A stretch of 64,000 bases of DNA from positions 11,998,092 through 12,062,091 of the forward strand of contig CM059623.1 of assembly GCA_030435675.1 (NCBI GenBank). Reading direction: 5' to 3'. Positions 1-10,602 of the stretch are shown here, in pieces (positions within the stretch are counted from its first letter, which is position 1; each line of letters begins with the position of its first letter). The translations under genes and the position numbers were made by a program. The notes under the pieces are model-generated. The model was not told the origin of the DNA and did no database searches. It saw nothing but the letters and a program-made list of their open reading frames with translations. The stretch comes from Steinernema hermaphroditum. Its lineage: Eukaryota; Nematoda; Chromadorea; Rhabditida; Steinernematidae.

Positions 1-1431
1 ATAGGTATACAAGGCGAAGCAAGAATTTAGTGACTCAAGAAATGATGACAATGATTCGCCATGCTGAGTTAGCGAAATGCTTGTTTAGCAATGTTGTCGG
101 GTGTCACGGAATTGAGTCGAATCATCGGAGAAAACAACTGATAAGGTTAAAACAGTGTCCTAATCACATTGTTCTACGTATTTTTAAGCATACAGAAGTG
201 GTTTCGAAAACTGAAATGACCACCCTGCAATCCACAATTAGAAGGTTTTCGATTCAAATCACCTCCTTCAACTCCAAATTCGAAAAAATAGCATTCGTGG
301 ACCAATGAGGACCAAAGAAATCTGGCCGTCCAACTCGCCGGTTCTGAATCAGATGGACTAAGCAACTTGATACATTCTGGAAAAGAATACCTGGCGAAGA
401 CGCCAAGCCTTCATAGACTCCCCGAAGAGGATTCTAGAGCAAGTCTGGGAAGAAGTTAGTCTGAAATCCCTGCGTGCCTCGGCCTAATTTTGAGAAAGCG
501 TTTTCAGTCCTGTATCCATGCCAAAGACTTCTAATGATATTCGGACTATTTGTATGTTATTCGGCGTGCTGAATAAAGTAGTGTTTGTTTCCCAGTCCCA
601 ACCATTGATGCAGCTTCACTCTGGAATCCGCGAATTGTAATAATTCTGATTCGGAATACATCGTTACAGTTTGTTTCCAGATTTCGATGCGTTGTCTATT
701 ATAAAAAGCCTGTTCTTCATTTCACAAAACTTTCTTGTCATCCTCCAGTGTTTATTACTAGTAACTAAAAGGGATTGTGGGACATTGTAGAGAGTTGGAA
801 CAGCAGGGAGCGTAGGTTCAACGTCTTGCCTCAAAGACAGTCAGCATCGCCCGAACACTCGCGCTGTGTCGGTGGCGATCGGTCGGGTCGTCCACTCGCT
901 CTCTCTGAGGTTTCCTGAATGATCGTTCTTAGCCAGCTGTTAGCGTAATGATTGTCCTCGGTTCCTGGAAAACCCGGAGCACTAGAGAGCCGTAGCCTTG
1001 AGTGCCTTGCGAGCACCACCACGAAAGGCCGAACAAACGCCCGAACTTCGAAGCCTGCACCTGTTTTGGTATTCGACATCGTTCGTCCTGCTTTCGTTTG
1101 TACTGCGCCCTGTCCGTATCCAGCCGCTTCACCGCCTCGACCGCATGCTGATCTTAATGTGAGCATTTCAGCGTTGGAAAAGGTCCATTTTTCGAAGAGG
1201 AGTTTCCCGTAGAAGAGTTATATACCCATGTAAGTTTTCCGTCTTCTAGTTGAACTAATAGTCTGTTGATAATTCAGTGTAACAAGCGAGCACCTTGCCT
1301 ATTTACTCAGCTACTTTTGTGCTCTTGAAACTCTGATTGGTAGAAATGTCCTAGGTTTCCGTATATAGGTTGTTTTCGGAAGTGGTATGCAAAGTTTTAA
1401 TCAACAGACACGTGAGCCACTACAGCGTGAG
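1..1431. other. Intergenic sequence, no supported gene
   Basis: I find no reading frame here with a signal peptide, a recognisable domain or convincing splice sites. The stretch at about 830-1150 is GC-richer than its surroundings and open in several frames on both strands, which is what composition alone gives. It may include the 3' end of the protease gene that follows on the minus strand. Confidence 0.4.
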
Positions 1432-2468
1432 TCACTGGCACTCAACAACCCCATCGGTGACTTCGTTGATGTAGTCGCAGTAGTGAGAGACCCGCGTGAA
1501 GACCGACGGAACCTGGTCCTGAAGATACGCCATGACCCACTTCTGAGGGGCACTAAACGAGGCAATGCCGATCTGCACTAGCTGTGTCTGGCGGAACACG
1601 TGGATGGGTCCGCCGCTGTCGCCCTAAAAAGGAGCGTTTTGGGATTTGTTTAGGCGGAGACACATACAGGTCCCACTCCCTTGTTCTTAGCACCGGCGCA
1701 GATCTGCTGTTCCTGTTTCAGGTTGCCCTTTCTCGTTTGGCTAAAGGTAGTGTGAAGGGCGATAGGGATCGGAGAGAGACCTACTTGCAGTATTCGAAGG
1801 GGAAGAGGGTGACTTCCGCGGAGAGAAGTTTAGAACTGTGCAAAGTCTGGCGTCCTTCGACTGAAAGAAAAGCTAAATGTTGGATAGGAAGGTGTCTCAC
1901 TTTTGTAGGTCCCGAAGCCGGACACGAGGGCCGTCTTGTCTTTCAAGAACTCAGAATCGTCCTTATAGATCTGGGCCACCTTGACGAAGAAGTTGAGCTC
2001 CACAGGCGAGCTGAGCTCGAGGACGGCGATGTCATTGAAGTAGTACTTGTCGTTGCTGTACTCCGGATGAGTGTTGATCTTGCTGACCTTCACGACCTGA
2101 GCGTCGCTACGGTTGTAGATGTCAACGACTCCGACCATCGCTGTGGTTCCCGAAATCATCTCCACCGAGCAGTGCGCCGCGGTGAGGACATGGGTGGGGG
2201 AGATGAGGCTAGCGCCACAGGAATTCGAATTACCCATACTGTCTTTGAAGACGACAAGAACCTGGTCGGGGATTTGTCCGAGCTTCACTGGGTCTCCTCC
2301 GAAGACCTAACATGATGCCGATGAAGTGACGTTGGGGGACGAACTCACAAATTCAGTGTAGTTCAGGCCGCTGACGAGCTGCAAGACCTCCTTGTGGCTG
2401 TCCAGGCCCTGGAGAGGGAGGGCGACGGCAGAGGCGAAGAGAAGGGCGAGGAGTGGAAGAACAGCCAT
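1432..2468 (-). CDS. Secreted S1-family (chymotrypsin-like) serine protease, 277 aa
   Basis: Four exons: 2349-2468, 1901-2306, 1668-1783 and 1432-1623; every junction is GT-AG and in phase. Residues 1-17 are a hydrophobic signal peptide (MAVLPLLALLFASAVA). The mature-type N-terminus VFGGDP starts at residue 41. The catalytic triad is intact: His85 in TAAHC, Asp132 in FNDIAVLEL and Ser217 in GDSGGP. The residue six before the serine (position 189 of chymotrypsin) is Gly, not Asp, so trypsin-like cleavage after Lys/Arg is not expected; chymotrypsin- or elastase-like specificity is inferred. Two things are odd. The cysteine normally just before GDSGGP (Cys191) and its partner (Cys220) are both absent, and the activation site follows Phe rather than Arg or Lys. 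Upstream TATA and GATA motifs suggest gut expression and a digestive role. Confidence 0.9.
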
Positions 2469-2504
2469 TGCTGGAACTGATGATTTCTGTGAGGTGGATG
2501 TTCC

Positions 2505-2585
2505 TTATATGGGCAGATAAACAGGATGTTGTCCACTGACGCACTATCGTTATCAGTGGAAGGGACGCACTCTTGTTTGGCTTTG
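2505..2585 (-). promoter_or_regulatory. Protease promoter: TATA box and ACTGATAA GATA site
   Basis: On the minus strand an ATATAA box (2505-2510) lies about 37 bp upstream of the ATG. An extended GATA site, ACTGATAA, lies at 2550-2557. In Caenorhabditis such sites bind the intestinal factor ELT-2. The block 2531-2585 recurs at 3591-3655. Confidence 0.55.
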
Positions 2586-3800
2586 AGAGTACCAAGAACA
2601 GAAGGTACAATGGGACCAGAATAGAAGGCATAATGCGATTTTGTATAGTATGTCCAGTGATGATAGGTCCACCTGCTTCTTCAGTCGTTTAAGGCGGTAT
2701 ACGAATTTTTTCAAAAAAAAAAAAACGGATTTCACGGCATGAAACACACTGCATGAAGCATTTGCAGAGCACAAGCATTCGATGAAATTATATGAGATCA
2801 TTTTACGAAGAGAACCTATTTTGTGTAGCAACATTATTGTAGCGTAGCAATGTAATGCGGAGCGGAGATTTTCGGCTTTCTTGCTTATGTCACATACAAT
2901 ATCATGGAATTAGGACATTAAAAATCCCTCAGAACCCCACAAATGATAGGTTCATCCATTTTGTTGTACATTTTCAGCCCATTTGTTGTGCGTCTCTCTC
3001 CTAATATTCGCGAATTCTGGATATGAGACCCTTGTAACATGGAAGCAGCATGAAAAAGGTCGTTTTTGGGATTTTGAAAGATACTCCATCGAAGAAGACA
3101 TAAATAGGGTTTTTTCCGCACAACATGGACCGATTCTAAGATTGTTCCGGAACAAGTCTTAAGTTTTGAAGGAAAAGTGAAGCCAACAACCCACCCTTGT
3201 CGCTTGTATGTCTCCATCTTAACGCGGCAATGTCAGGCCCAACTACTTCTACTTTTGATGTCGCTGTACGATTTCGCCTATATCTACTATTTTGTTGGTC
3301 TTTGCCTTTAGCCTTTGTTGCGTGCTTACTTATGTAAAGGTCTAAATGTGAGACTTCCCTAGAAAGCGATGTAGCACAACGGTCGGATGATCTTTGGCTA
3401 CACTTGAGGAAGATCATACTCGACAAGGAACTGTTCAGGCAAGTACTTGTTGTCGTCGAATGTTTCACGATAAAAGTGCACTAGGTGGTGAACAGATTAT
3501 CGCGCTTTTCAGGGAGACCTGATAATTCTTGTCCTTTTGCGTTCTAGTCATTGAAATATACGATTGTTGATAACATTAACAACTAGGAAGTTATCCACAG
3601 ACGCATTATCAGTTCGTCATTTTCAGCGAAGAGAACGCACTCTTGTTTGGCTTTGTTTTCTTCCTCTTCCAGTGGACACAGTAGTTTATTGATAATTCAA
3701 TGCGAGCCTCTTTTGAAAGGCTCGAACCCAGCTACACATAAAGAAAATTCACATTTATTGCCCTCCACGTTACAGACACAAAATCAGCCAATCATAGAAT
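2586..3800. other. Intergenic, no supported gene; contains a copy of the protease upstream element
   Basis: Short minus-strand frames at 2918-3468 have no recognisable domain, signal peptide or splice pattern. The only structure I see is the duplicated GATA element at 3591-3655. A poly(A) signal (AATAAA on the minus strand, 3754-3759) belongs to the Ly6-like gene upstream. Confidence 0.45.
3591..3655 (-). repeat. Second copy of the GATA-containing upstream element
   Basis: This block matches 2531-2585: both begin GTTxTCCACxGACGCA, both carry TTATCAGT (ACTGATAA on the minus strand) and both end in the same 21 bp stretch ACGCACTCTTG...GGCTTTG. No coding sequence of a second protease follows on the minus strand, so it may be a relic of a lost paralogue or a shared enhancer. 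Confidence 0.6.
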
Positions 3801-4387
3801 TCAAAAGGAAAGGTGAATAGCGCGAGCGATATCGGCGACGGGGTCTTTCTTGAAGAAGCTCTTGCTTTTCACAAAGTTCGCTTCGGGTGCCTTGCCGTTC
3901 GTGAAGCAGTTCTTCTTGTTGCAACAGCAAATGGTGACATCAGCTCCGTAGATTGTATTCTTCATGCAGACCGGCTTTTTAGAGTCCTTCATAAGGTTCA
4001 GCTCCGTGCCCTGAAATAAAATCTCAATGGTTCTCAATCTATAGCACCTAATGCCTACCTTGCACATTGCTGCCGTGGCGCCAGCCAAGAATGGGATTCC
4101 ACCTTGGACGCCATCACACCCGGATACTTTCAGCGATTGGCCAACTGTTTAAGAATAAAATCGCTGAATTAATGAGGAAACTCACTTTGAGCGTAGTAGC
4201 ACCATTGCTCTTGAGTTTTGTTGAACTTGCACTCCTTGCTCTTAGTGTCTTTGACATCAATGGGAATGCCCAACGTGGACATGTTGCCGGAGAAGCCTTC
4301 AGCCACCGAGACGAAAGAGTTGCACGTCAACTGGGCGCTGACAAACGTCAGGCCAAGCGACAGAAGAACGGCAAAGAGCAGCTTCAT
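3801..4387 (-). CDS. Secreted Ly6/uPAR-like (ET-module) cysteine-rich protein, 165 aa
   Basis: Three exons: 4186-4387, 4059-4144 and 3801-4010, all GT-AG and in frame. Residues 1-18 (MKLLFAVLLSLGLTFVSA) form a signal peptide. The mature part has spaced cysteines and ends in the cluster ICCCNKKNCF, close to the CCxxxxCN signature that closes three-finger Ly6/ET-module domains; many nematodes have expanded families of these. No second transmembrane segment or obvious GPI signal is seen, so it is probably secreted; about 40 basic residues follow the CN. The introns fall at the same two places and phases as in the gene at 6112-6630, with IGxxxxxSGCDG at the second exon start in both, so the two are paralogues. 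The ligand is unknown. Confidence 0.82.
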
Positions 4388-4426
4388 TGCGGTGGTGAAC
4401 TGATAGTGAAATGATTGCAGGCGGGT

Positions 4427-4453
4427 TTTATATTAGTGAGATAAGTTGATAAG
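4427..4453 (-). promoter_or_regulatory. TATA box and paired GATA sites upstream of the Ly6-like gene
   Basis: TATAAAA on the minus strand (4427-4433) lies about 40 bp before the ATG. Two GATAA motifs lie at 4438-4453 (GAGATAAGTTGATAAGG on the plus strand). This resembles the layout upstream of the protease and suggests shared intestinal control. Confidence 0.5.
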
Positions 4454-5129
4454 GAGGTTTGCGTAGTGATGCTGTCGGAAATGGCACGGCCATTGTTTGT
4501 GTTTTTCTCGTTATACATTGATAGTGAACTTAAGGTGAACTTATTTTATGCCAGGATGTGAAATGGTGCATAAAACCAATTACTTGATTTTGATTCTATT
4601 GTTAACATTAAAAACACAATGTGGCATCATGAGAGCATGTAGAAAATGGTTATGAAAATCAGCGATTTCGAAAAGAGTCATCTGATCCAGATCTGTGCTC
4701 AGAACAGTCCAGGAAAATTCTTCCACGCAATTACATGACTTGAATTGAATGTTTATTTCAATTGGAATTCTAACGCTGCACTAAATTTGGTCAAAAAGGG
4801 TACCACAAAAACATTCATTTTCAGTGTATTGTGATCTGAGATCATTGATTTGAGAAATAGCAAGAACTGCACATCGGAACTCATTCTCAGAATGATTTTC
4901 CTGGGCTGGACTAAAGATGCGATGGAACGAAAAAACCGGACACGACGACAATCCAGAATGCACAAGGCCGATATATCAACAACGATATGGAGCGTGAGTT
5001 CCCTGAATTTCCATCATTGAAGATGGTGTACATTCAGTGCATCATTTCAAATCAGAAATCCGTCCCATCGACTTACGACTTTATTTCGCGAATCAAAGGC
5101 ATTATGCCTTGCGCGACACCGAAAATAGA

Positions 5130-5405
5130 CAAACAGAGGATGTCTGGAAGACGACTTCATCCCGGGCGTGGTGTTGATGTCGAACCGGTCGTAGACGGCG
5201 CATTTCACGGGGCATCTGGGAATCGGAAAATCTTCGGATACGGTAGCGGAACATCGTTTGCGGCACAGCGGACGCTTCTAAGCTTGCATCTGATGGTCCG
5301 TGGTCCGGGAGTTGCGTCTTCCCTGGTCATCACATCGTCGGCGACCTTCCGGATGACATCTCACGCAGCGTCGGGCGTCGGATTCCTGGCGTCAAACATC
5401 TTTTA
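5130..5405 (-). repeat. Dispersed repeat, copy A (homologous to 32725-32945)
   Basis: Read on the minus strand, this stretch aligns with 32725-32945 on the plus strand. Shared landmarks in order are CCAGGAA, GTGAGA-GTCATCC, GAAGACGCAACT, CTGTGCCGCAAA, TTCCCAG and TGCCCCGTGAA. One frame gives related peptides in both copies (EDATPG versus EDATSG; RFPDAP versus RFPGAP), but both have stops. This looks like a decayed coding family or a transposable-element remnant. It also explains the open plus-strand frame at 4987-5523, which I do not call a gene. Confidence 0.6.
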
Positions 5406-5760
5406 TCCGTCCCATCAGCCAACTGCTCCATCGCCTGCACCTTCACCAAAATCAACTTTTACACCGTCACAGACAGGACTGCTCATCATTGTACTTGGAT
5501 ACTGTGTCCAACCAAAGCTATAAGAAGATCACTGCACGGTGTAAGTTCGCTATGTGGAACATCCGTGTCGACAGGAGCCGGGAACCATCGACGATCGCCT
5601 TTTTACGATCTGCATTTTCGAGTTTGATCGGTAAATGACTCATAGTAAACGCGTTGAGATTCATCGAACAACACTTGTGTGGTGTCTGTAACATGTAATC
5701 ATGATGGCCATATATTATGTCGTACTTAATTTTTTATATCTTATGCCTGTATTGGTCAAG

Positions 5761-6066
5761 TGATAATTGAATTTAGCTGAAATGTGATTGGTAGGGTAGG
5801 TATAAAATCCATCCATGTTTTATACTTACTACATATGGGATGACATAGTCATTGTTAAACAATTTTCCCATTTTCTAGATGACTTCGAAGTTTTCGAAAT
5901 GTTCTACCTAGAAAGAGCATCATTCCATATGAATCATAAGCCTAATCAGCGCGTCATCATTATTTTGCGCTACGAATGATAAAAAATGCGGAAGAAGCGA
6001 AATTGCTCTATTCGTGTCATGGGCAAACATGTCACCTTTTTCTCTCATATAGACCTTCTTATATAA
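5761..6066 (+). promoter_or_regulatory. GATA site and TATA box upstream of the second Ly6-like gene
   Basis: TGATAA lies at 5761-5766 and TATATAA at 6060-6066, about 46 bp before the ATG at 6112. The three secreted-protein genes at this end of the window thus share a TATA plus GATA promoter style. Confidence 0.4.
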
Positions 6067-6111
6067 TGGATGTAGTCCGAAGTAGTCTTCACTCCACTCG
6101 ACCCAGCTGAA

Positions 6112-6630
6112 ATGCGTTCTCTGGCTGTTCTCCTTGTTGTGCTTTCTTGCCATTTGGTGGCGGCGGGTGAAACGACGACTACCACCGTCAGTACCACCAC
6201 AGCCACCACTACTACTACCACACCCCTTCCGATATCCACATGCATCGCTCGGGTAGACGTCCTGCCCATCTTCGCAGGACAACTGGGCCAAATCGGATTC
6301 CCAGTCGGAAGATTGCCGGCTCGCGACGTTGATTGCGAAGCGGCAACTGTCCCGTGCTACAATGTGACAAGTGAGTCATTCCGTCGGTTCCCTGCTTAGC
6401 TTTTTTTTCAGTCGGAAACTATATCTCCTTCTCTGGGTGTGATGGACAAATTCCCTTTGCTCCGAACGGCTCTTCATATCCGACGTATTGCAAGGTACTG
6501 TTAAGTTCTTAGTGATCTTTTGAAAGGGATCTTTTAGGACTTGAGAGGATGCCTCGAAACTACTCTGGAACCTCTGGGTAAGACGACGATCTGTTGTTGC
6601 GATTCGCCCAGTTGCAACTACCATAATTGA
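6112..6630 (+). CDS. Secreted Ly6/uPAR-like cysteine-rich protein with Thr-rich linker, 144 aa
   Basis: Three exons: 6112-6370, 6412-6494 and 6538-6630, all GT-AG and in phase. The start is the first ATG after the TATA box and opens a signal peptide (MRSLAVLLVVLSCHLVAA). A run of about 25 Thr/Ser residues follows, likely O-glycosylated. Then comes a cysteine-rich domain ending TTICCCDSPSCNYHN, which has the CCxxxxCN terminus typical of Ly6/three-finger proteins. It shares both intron positions and the IGxxxxxSGCDG motif with the minus-strand gene at 3801-4387, and so is a tail-to-tail paralogue. The Thr-rich insert is not in the sister protein. A possible poly(A) signal, AATAAA, lies near 6668. 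Function is unknown beyond being secreted. Confidence 0.85.
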
Positions 6631-7579
6631 GGCTGCGAACCTACTCTATGCGATATAATGGGGCACTAATAAATGCTGAATTCTTAAAACACATATTTCC
6701 GGCTTTTTTCATCAGCTACTACATATGAGAAGAAATATCCAACTGTGAGGTGTTTCGTAAGAAAACGCTTGTAGGCAGTCCCGTCAGGGACGTAATTCAC
6801 ATCCAAACCGAGTGAGTGTGCAGGACAATCGTCCAGAAGATACCACAGGCGAGCATGTTTCTACAGGACATGGACAGCTTCTTGTGGGCTCGGGTGAAGT
6901 AGGTTCCAAGGCAATTGTATCCGAAACAGATACGTTCATAAAAATCGGAAAACGCCCTTTGCAAAAAGCTTCTGCTTGTGAAAACGATACTTTCTCTGAC
7001 ACCAAATGCCATCTATCCCGTCATGTTTGGTACCCTGGGTAACACAGAAATGTAAGCGTGGAAATGAGCACGGGACACTATTCTCCAACTTCCGCGAGCG
7101 TTCTTTAGGGAATCCATTGTTGTGTGTTTTTCAGAGCTAATTTCTTTCGAAAAGCTTCTCAAACAGCTGGAATTCGAGCTGTTTTCTTTCTACCTTTCAT
7201 GTCCCTGTGCTAGATCTATCCTATCTCGCTGTAGCGATCAACGGCTCGTCTGACGTCATATCGCTCGAATCCGGGGGATGATAAGATACCCGACTTTTTT
7301 GATTCTTGTGCATCCGAATGATGACAAGTTGGCCTTTAGGCGTAACGATTTTTTTCAGTGAATAACAGCGTGCTAATAGATAATAACAGATATTCAAAGC
7401 TACACTAGGACGTGGAACACAAATATGACAAGAATGATGTTGTTTTCTATTGATGACCAGAAGATCAGAACGCTCAACGTGTTATGTTTTTGCACGAGTC
7501 ATCGACTGCTATGGTCAAAAACATACTCAAAGACGTAGTCTCCCGTAGGCAGTTTATCACAGTCCTAAGCATGCGTCAC
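6631..7579. other. Intergenic, nothing recognised
   Basis: This holds the 3' untranslated region of the preceding gene and otherwise unremarkable sequence. Short frames in all directions lack domains or plausible starts. Confidence 0.4.
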
Positions 7580-8705
7580 CTAATTCGCCTTCTTCATCTC
7601 CTCTCGCTTCTGCTGTTTCCTCTCCTTTTTATAATGAACCTAAAAAAGAAGCATTCTCTTCAGCTGATTAGAAGAATTCACTTACAAGAGCCCAGGTGCA
7701 TCCAACGTCATAACTCTGCTCTAAGTAACTTGTGTAATAGCCGATGTCAGCACATTCTCCTTGGAAATCTGGCTGAATTCCTTTCTCATAGTTATAGGCG
7801 TCCTCGTACAGCCACTTCTGATATACAGTATACCGCTTGCGAGTACACACCTCATCGAACCATTCTGCCGCTCGAAAACCGGTTTCTTCGGAAACTCTCC
7901 TCCTAACGACGAAGAAAGGTTTGTTTATGATCCGTTTCTTAACCAAAGGAACGATCTTTTCGTCCATGTGCTTCGCCGTGAACGTCTTCCATCCTTTAAG
8001 ATTGCTTTTCTGATTTGTAGGGATCACTGCGATGGTGTGGACGAGAGTGGTCTTCTTGGACAGCTCCTCGAAGAGACAGTTTCTCTCCATGGGAACCGTG
8101 AAAACGGTGCGACGGACGTTTTCGATTTCGTCAGGGTTTTGTTCGTCTTCTTCCATGTCTTCCAGGTCTTCCAGCATTTCCACCATAAGCTCGGCAATGG
8201 GGAATTCGTCTTCTTCAGGTTCGGCGAGATCACCGATCTCATTTGCCATCACGTCATTTTGACCCATATCATCGTCCTCCAATTCTGAATCTCGTCGTTG
8301 GCGCTCATGTCTTGGAGCTCCCTCTTCCACTTCTACGTCGGCCTCTTCATCATAGTCGTGTCCCGCCCGCGCCATGATCCCTCCAAGCACATAATCTTCG
8401 TCGTCGTCTTCCTCTTCCTCGTCATCATCAGAATCGTCAGGCATATTCAGAATCTCGTCTACGTTTGTGACCTCCTCACGACGAATAGTCGTTAAGAGAC
8501 ATTCCCACTTACCGTCGATCTTCTGACGCAGAAGCAGTTTGACCATCTTGTGGTTCTGTTCATACTGGCGAGCCACTCGTGACCAGCTGGTATGTTCCCA
8601 GTGCCTACCGGCTATCTTTTTAGGCTCCTTCTTCTCGAACTCAAGGTGGCATGCAAAGAGAAGGTCGATTACTCGTTCACAGAAGTTTGTGGTAACGGTG
8701 TCCAT
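7580..8705 (-). CDS. Acidic protein of unknown function, 359 aa, with MDxV...FCxxV N-terminus
   Basis: Two exons: 7686-8705 (340 codons) and 7580-7639. The donor GTAAGTG and acceptor TTTTTTAG are in phase 0. The first residues, MDTVTTNFCERVIDLL, resemble the starts of the proteins at 26254-27120 (MNFVPSLFARGVVDAL) and 31227-32195 (MDSVPYAFCEAVMATV), a start common among uncharacterised nematode proteins. Residues of about 90-200 are extremely rich in Asp and Glu, including DDDEEEEDDDED. A C-terminal part of about 130 residues, rich in aromatic residues, follows and ends in a basic Lys/Arg/Gln tail coded by exon 2. There is no signal peptide or membrane segment, so it is probably nuclear or cytosolic. 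I do not recognise a catalytic domain. Confidence 0.78.
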
Positions 8706-8859
8706 AACTACCTAGGTGAAAACTGCACAGGATCTGCTGTCGTAAATATATTAGATGTTTAATGCGATGCGAAATATGCAGGTGTGAAAGTGTGAGATAT
8801 GCAGGTCAAAGGTTGTGTAAGAGTCCCGATTCGGAATTCGCAATCAAAACGAACTTTTG

Positions 8860-9080
8860 TCGGGGCTCCGCCCCGGCGCCTCCGCGCTTCCAGAGGTTGC
8901 CTATAAAAGGGCGACGTAGGCAGCTCTCGGAGAGAGTGGTCGCAACTAGTTTGCCGCTCTCCGCGGGTCAGCGCCTCGGCGCCACTCGCCGCTTCTGTCC
9001 CTGTCTCCTCTGCCACCCGCCTCCGTCTCCTCCGCATTAGCCATATTTCCCCCCTTCTATGTGATTCCCCCAATAAAGGA
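8860..9080 (+). other. GC-rich block with consensus TATA box and downstream AATAAA but no ORF
   Basis: A consensus box, CCTATAAAAGGG, lies at about 8900-8911 after a GC-rich stretch. A GC- and pyrimidine-rich segment of roughly 150 bp follows, and AATAAA occurs near 9072. No start codon with a sensible frame lies between. It could be the promoter and first exon of an unseen gene, a short non-coding transcript or a repeat end. Confidence 0.3.
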
Positions 9081-10602
9081 TTACTATCAGCATGAGCTTA
9101 ACACGGGATTTCCACACATGCCCTTGAGCGGCGAACTCGGTGTCCCACGGACACGACACTTTTTCCTATAAGTTCGCCTAATTTCTTGTGTTTTGAGCCT
9201 GAAGTGTTTACCCATCGCACGGTTGTTATGGCTAAAAGTGTTCGTACACACGAATTAGGTTGTACGTAGTTACTTTCACCTTTGCGATGGAAAATCTTTA
9301 TTGACATTTTCTGAAAGTACAGAAAGTATATCAATTAATCGGAAAAACTTTCGCGACAGCGACACGCGACAATTGCTCGAATGCCGCACTTTCAGAAGTA
9401 GGCGTAAATTTCAGATTTCAGACCGCGAGTCATAAAAACAGACGCATGGAAAACGAAAAACCTGGCACGTCCGTCAGAACGCAAGCGTGGCAAGACGCAC
9501 GCGGAGTTTGAAAGCGGTGTGTTTAATTGAACAAGCTGAAATTAAACTTTCGGCTGCGCTCGCGTGATCGCGCGTGTCTGTGAGTATTACCTAGAGGATA
9601 AGGCGACCGACGCTTCGTCGTCATTCAGAGAGAATTGCGCGAACGTCGCCTGCATCTCCTGTAATCCTATTTACTTTTTCGTGGATTTTAGAATGTTTCT
9701 GATGGTAACTAACACTAGCACTTTATGTTACGTCTTGTCGTAACAATGTTTGGGGGAGCGTAGAGCTCTACCTTGGGTAAAAGGTAAGAGCTTGGGTAAT
9801 TAACCCCTTATGTACAAATAGCACGCACCAAATAAAGACATGAACACATGCTCGTAAGCACATGCTCGCGGTGAGCAACACAAACATAAGGCTGGAGCGA
9901 TGTGAATGGAAAAGATGAAGAGCGGTCGCTAGCCTAGACAGCATAGACAACACGCAGACAAGTACGGTGACCAATCGTGGTGAGACCCAGACGGACATTG
10001 AACAAAGAATCATTGCGTGAGGTCAGCACGCAACGCTTTATTCTTGTTTCAGTGTCTCAAATGTATCAGCTAACCACTAACAAAGGAAATGCGGGTACTG
10101 CTCTGAATGAAACAAGCGACAGGCAACCACGAACACTCATGGAACGTGCGGAGTACATGCTATCGAGGAAATCGAACAATGTGTCGATATATTTACGATG
10201 TATGGATACGCTTCGGAACTAATCAGCCTGTAGAATAATAGCGTTTAGAAAAGGAAGGATAAACGTGGATAGAATCGAAAGACGCGCCAGCGAGTTCCAC
10301 AGGATTCAATTGAATTGCAGAAAACTCGGTGGCTCTTCTTTTTGTCGATGAATGCTCTGATGTGAATATCCCTGATGCGCTTCTCTTTTTGAAGTCGATT
10401 ACATACCATGGAAGTCGACTACTTGTCGCGAAGTGACAGGGACCGAACTCTAATAGGACTTCAGGACAGTTATCTTAAAGGAAATTCTATGTCACGCAAC
10501 TTAAAGAACGTTCTTGAAGCCTTTATATGCAACTCCTAGGATTAACAAAAGCATCACAGATTCCTTCCACAAACGAAATCAAAACCAAATTTTAAAAATA
10601 AA
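9081..10602. other. Intergenic between the acidic-protein gene and the lov-1 3' end
   Basis: No gene is supported. A spliced-leader-like 15-mer lies on the minus strand at 9791-9805 and is treated as a finding. The rest includes the 3' flank of lov-1. Confidence 0.4.

Noticed and set aside
1584..2315. 243-codon plus-strand frame
   Set aside because: It is the antisense shadow of the protease exons, which have the catalytic triad and correct splice phases.
2918..3468. Overlapping minus-strand frames of about 100 codons
   Set aside because: No homology recognised, no signal peptide, and no splice junctions joining them.
4987..5523. 178-codon plus-strand frame
   Set aside because: It is antisense to a dispersed repeat copy (5130-5405), has no domain or signal peptide and an unlikely start.
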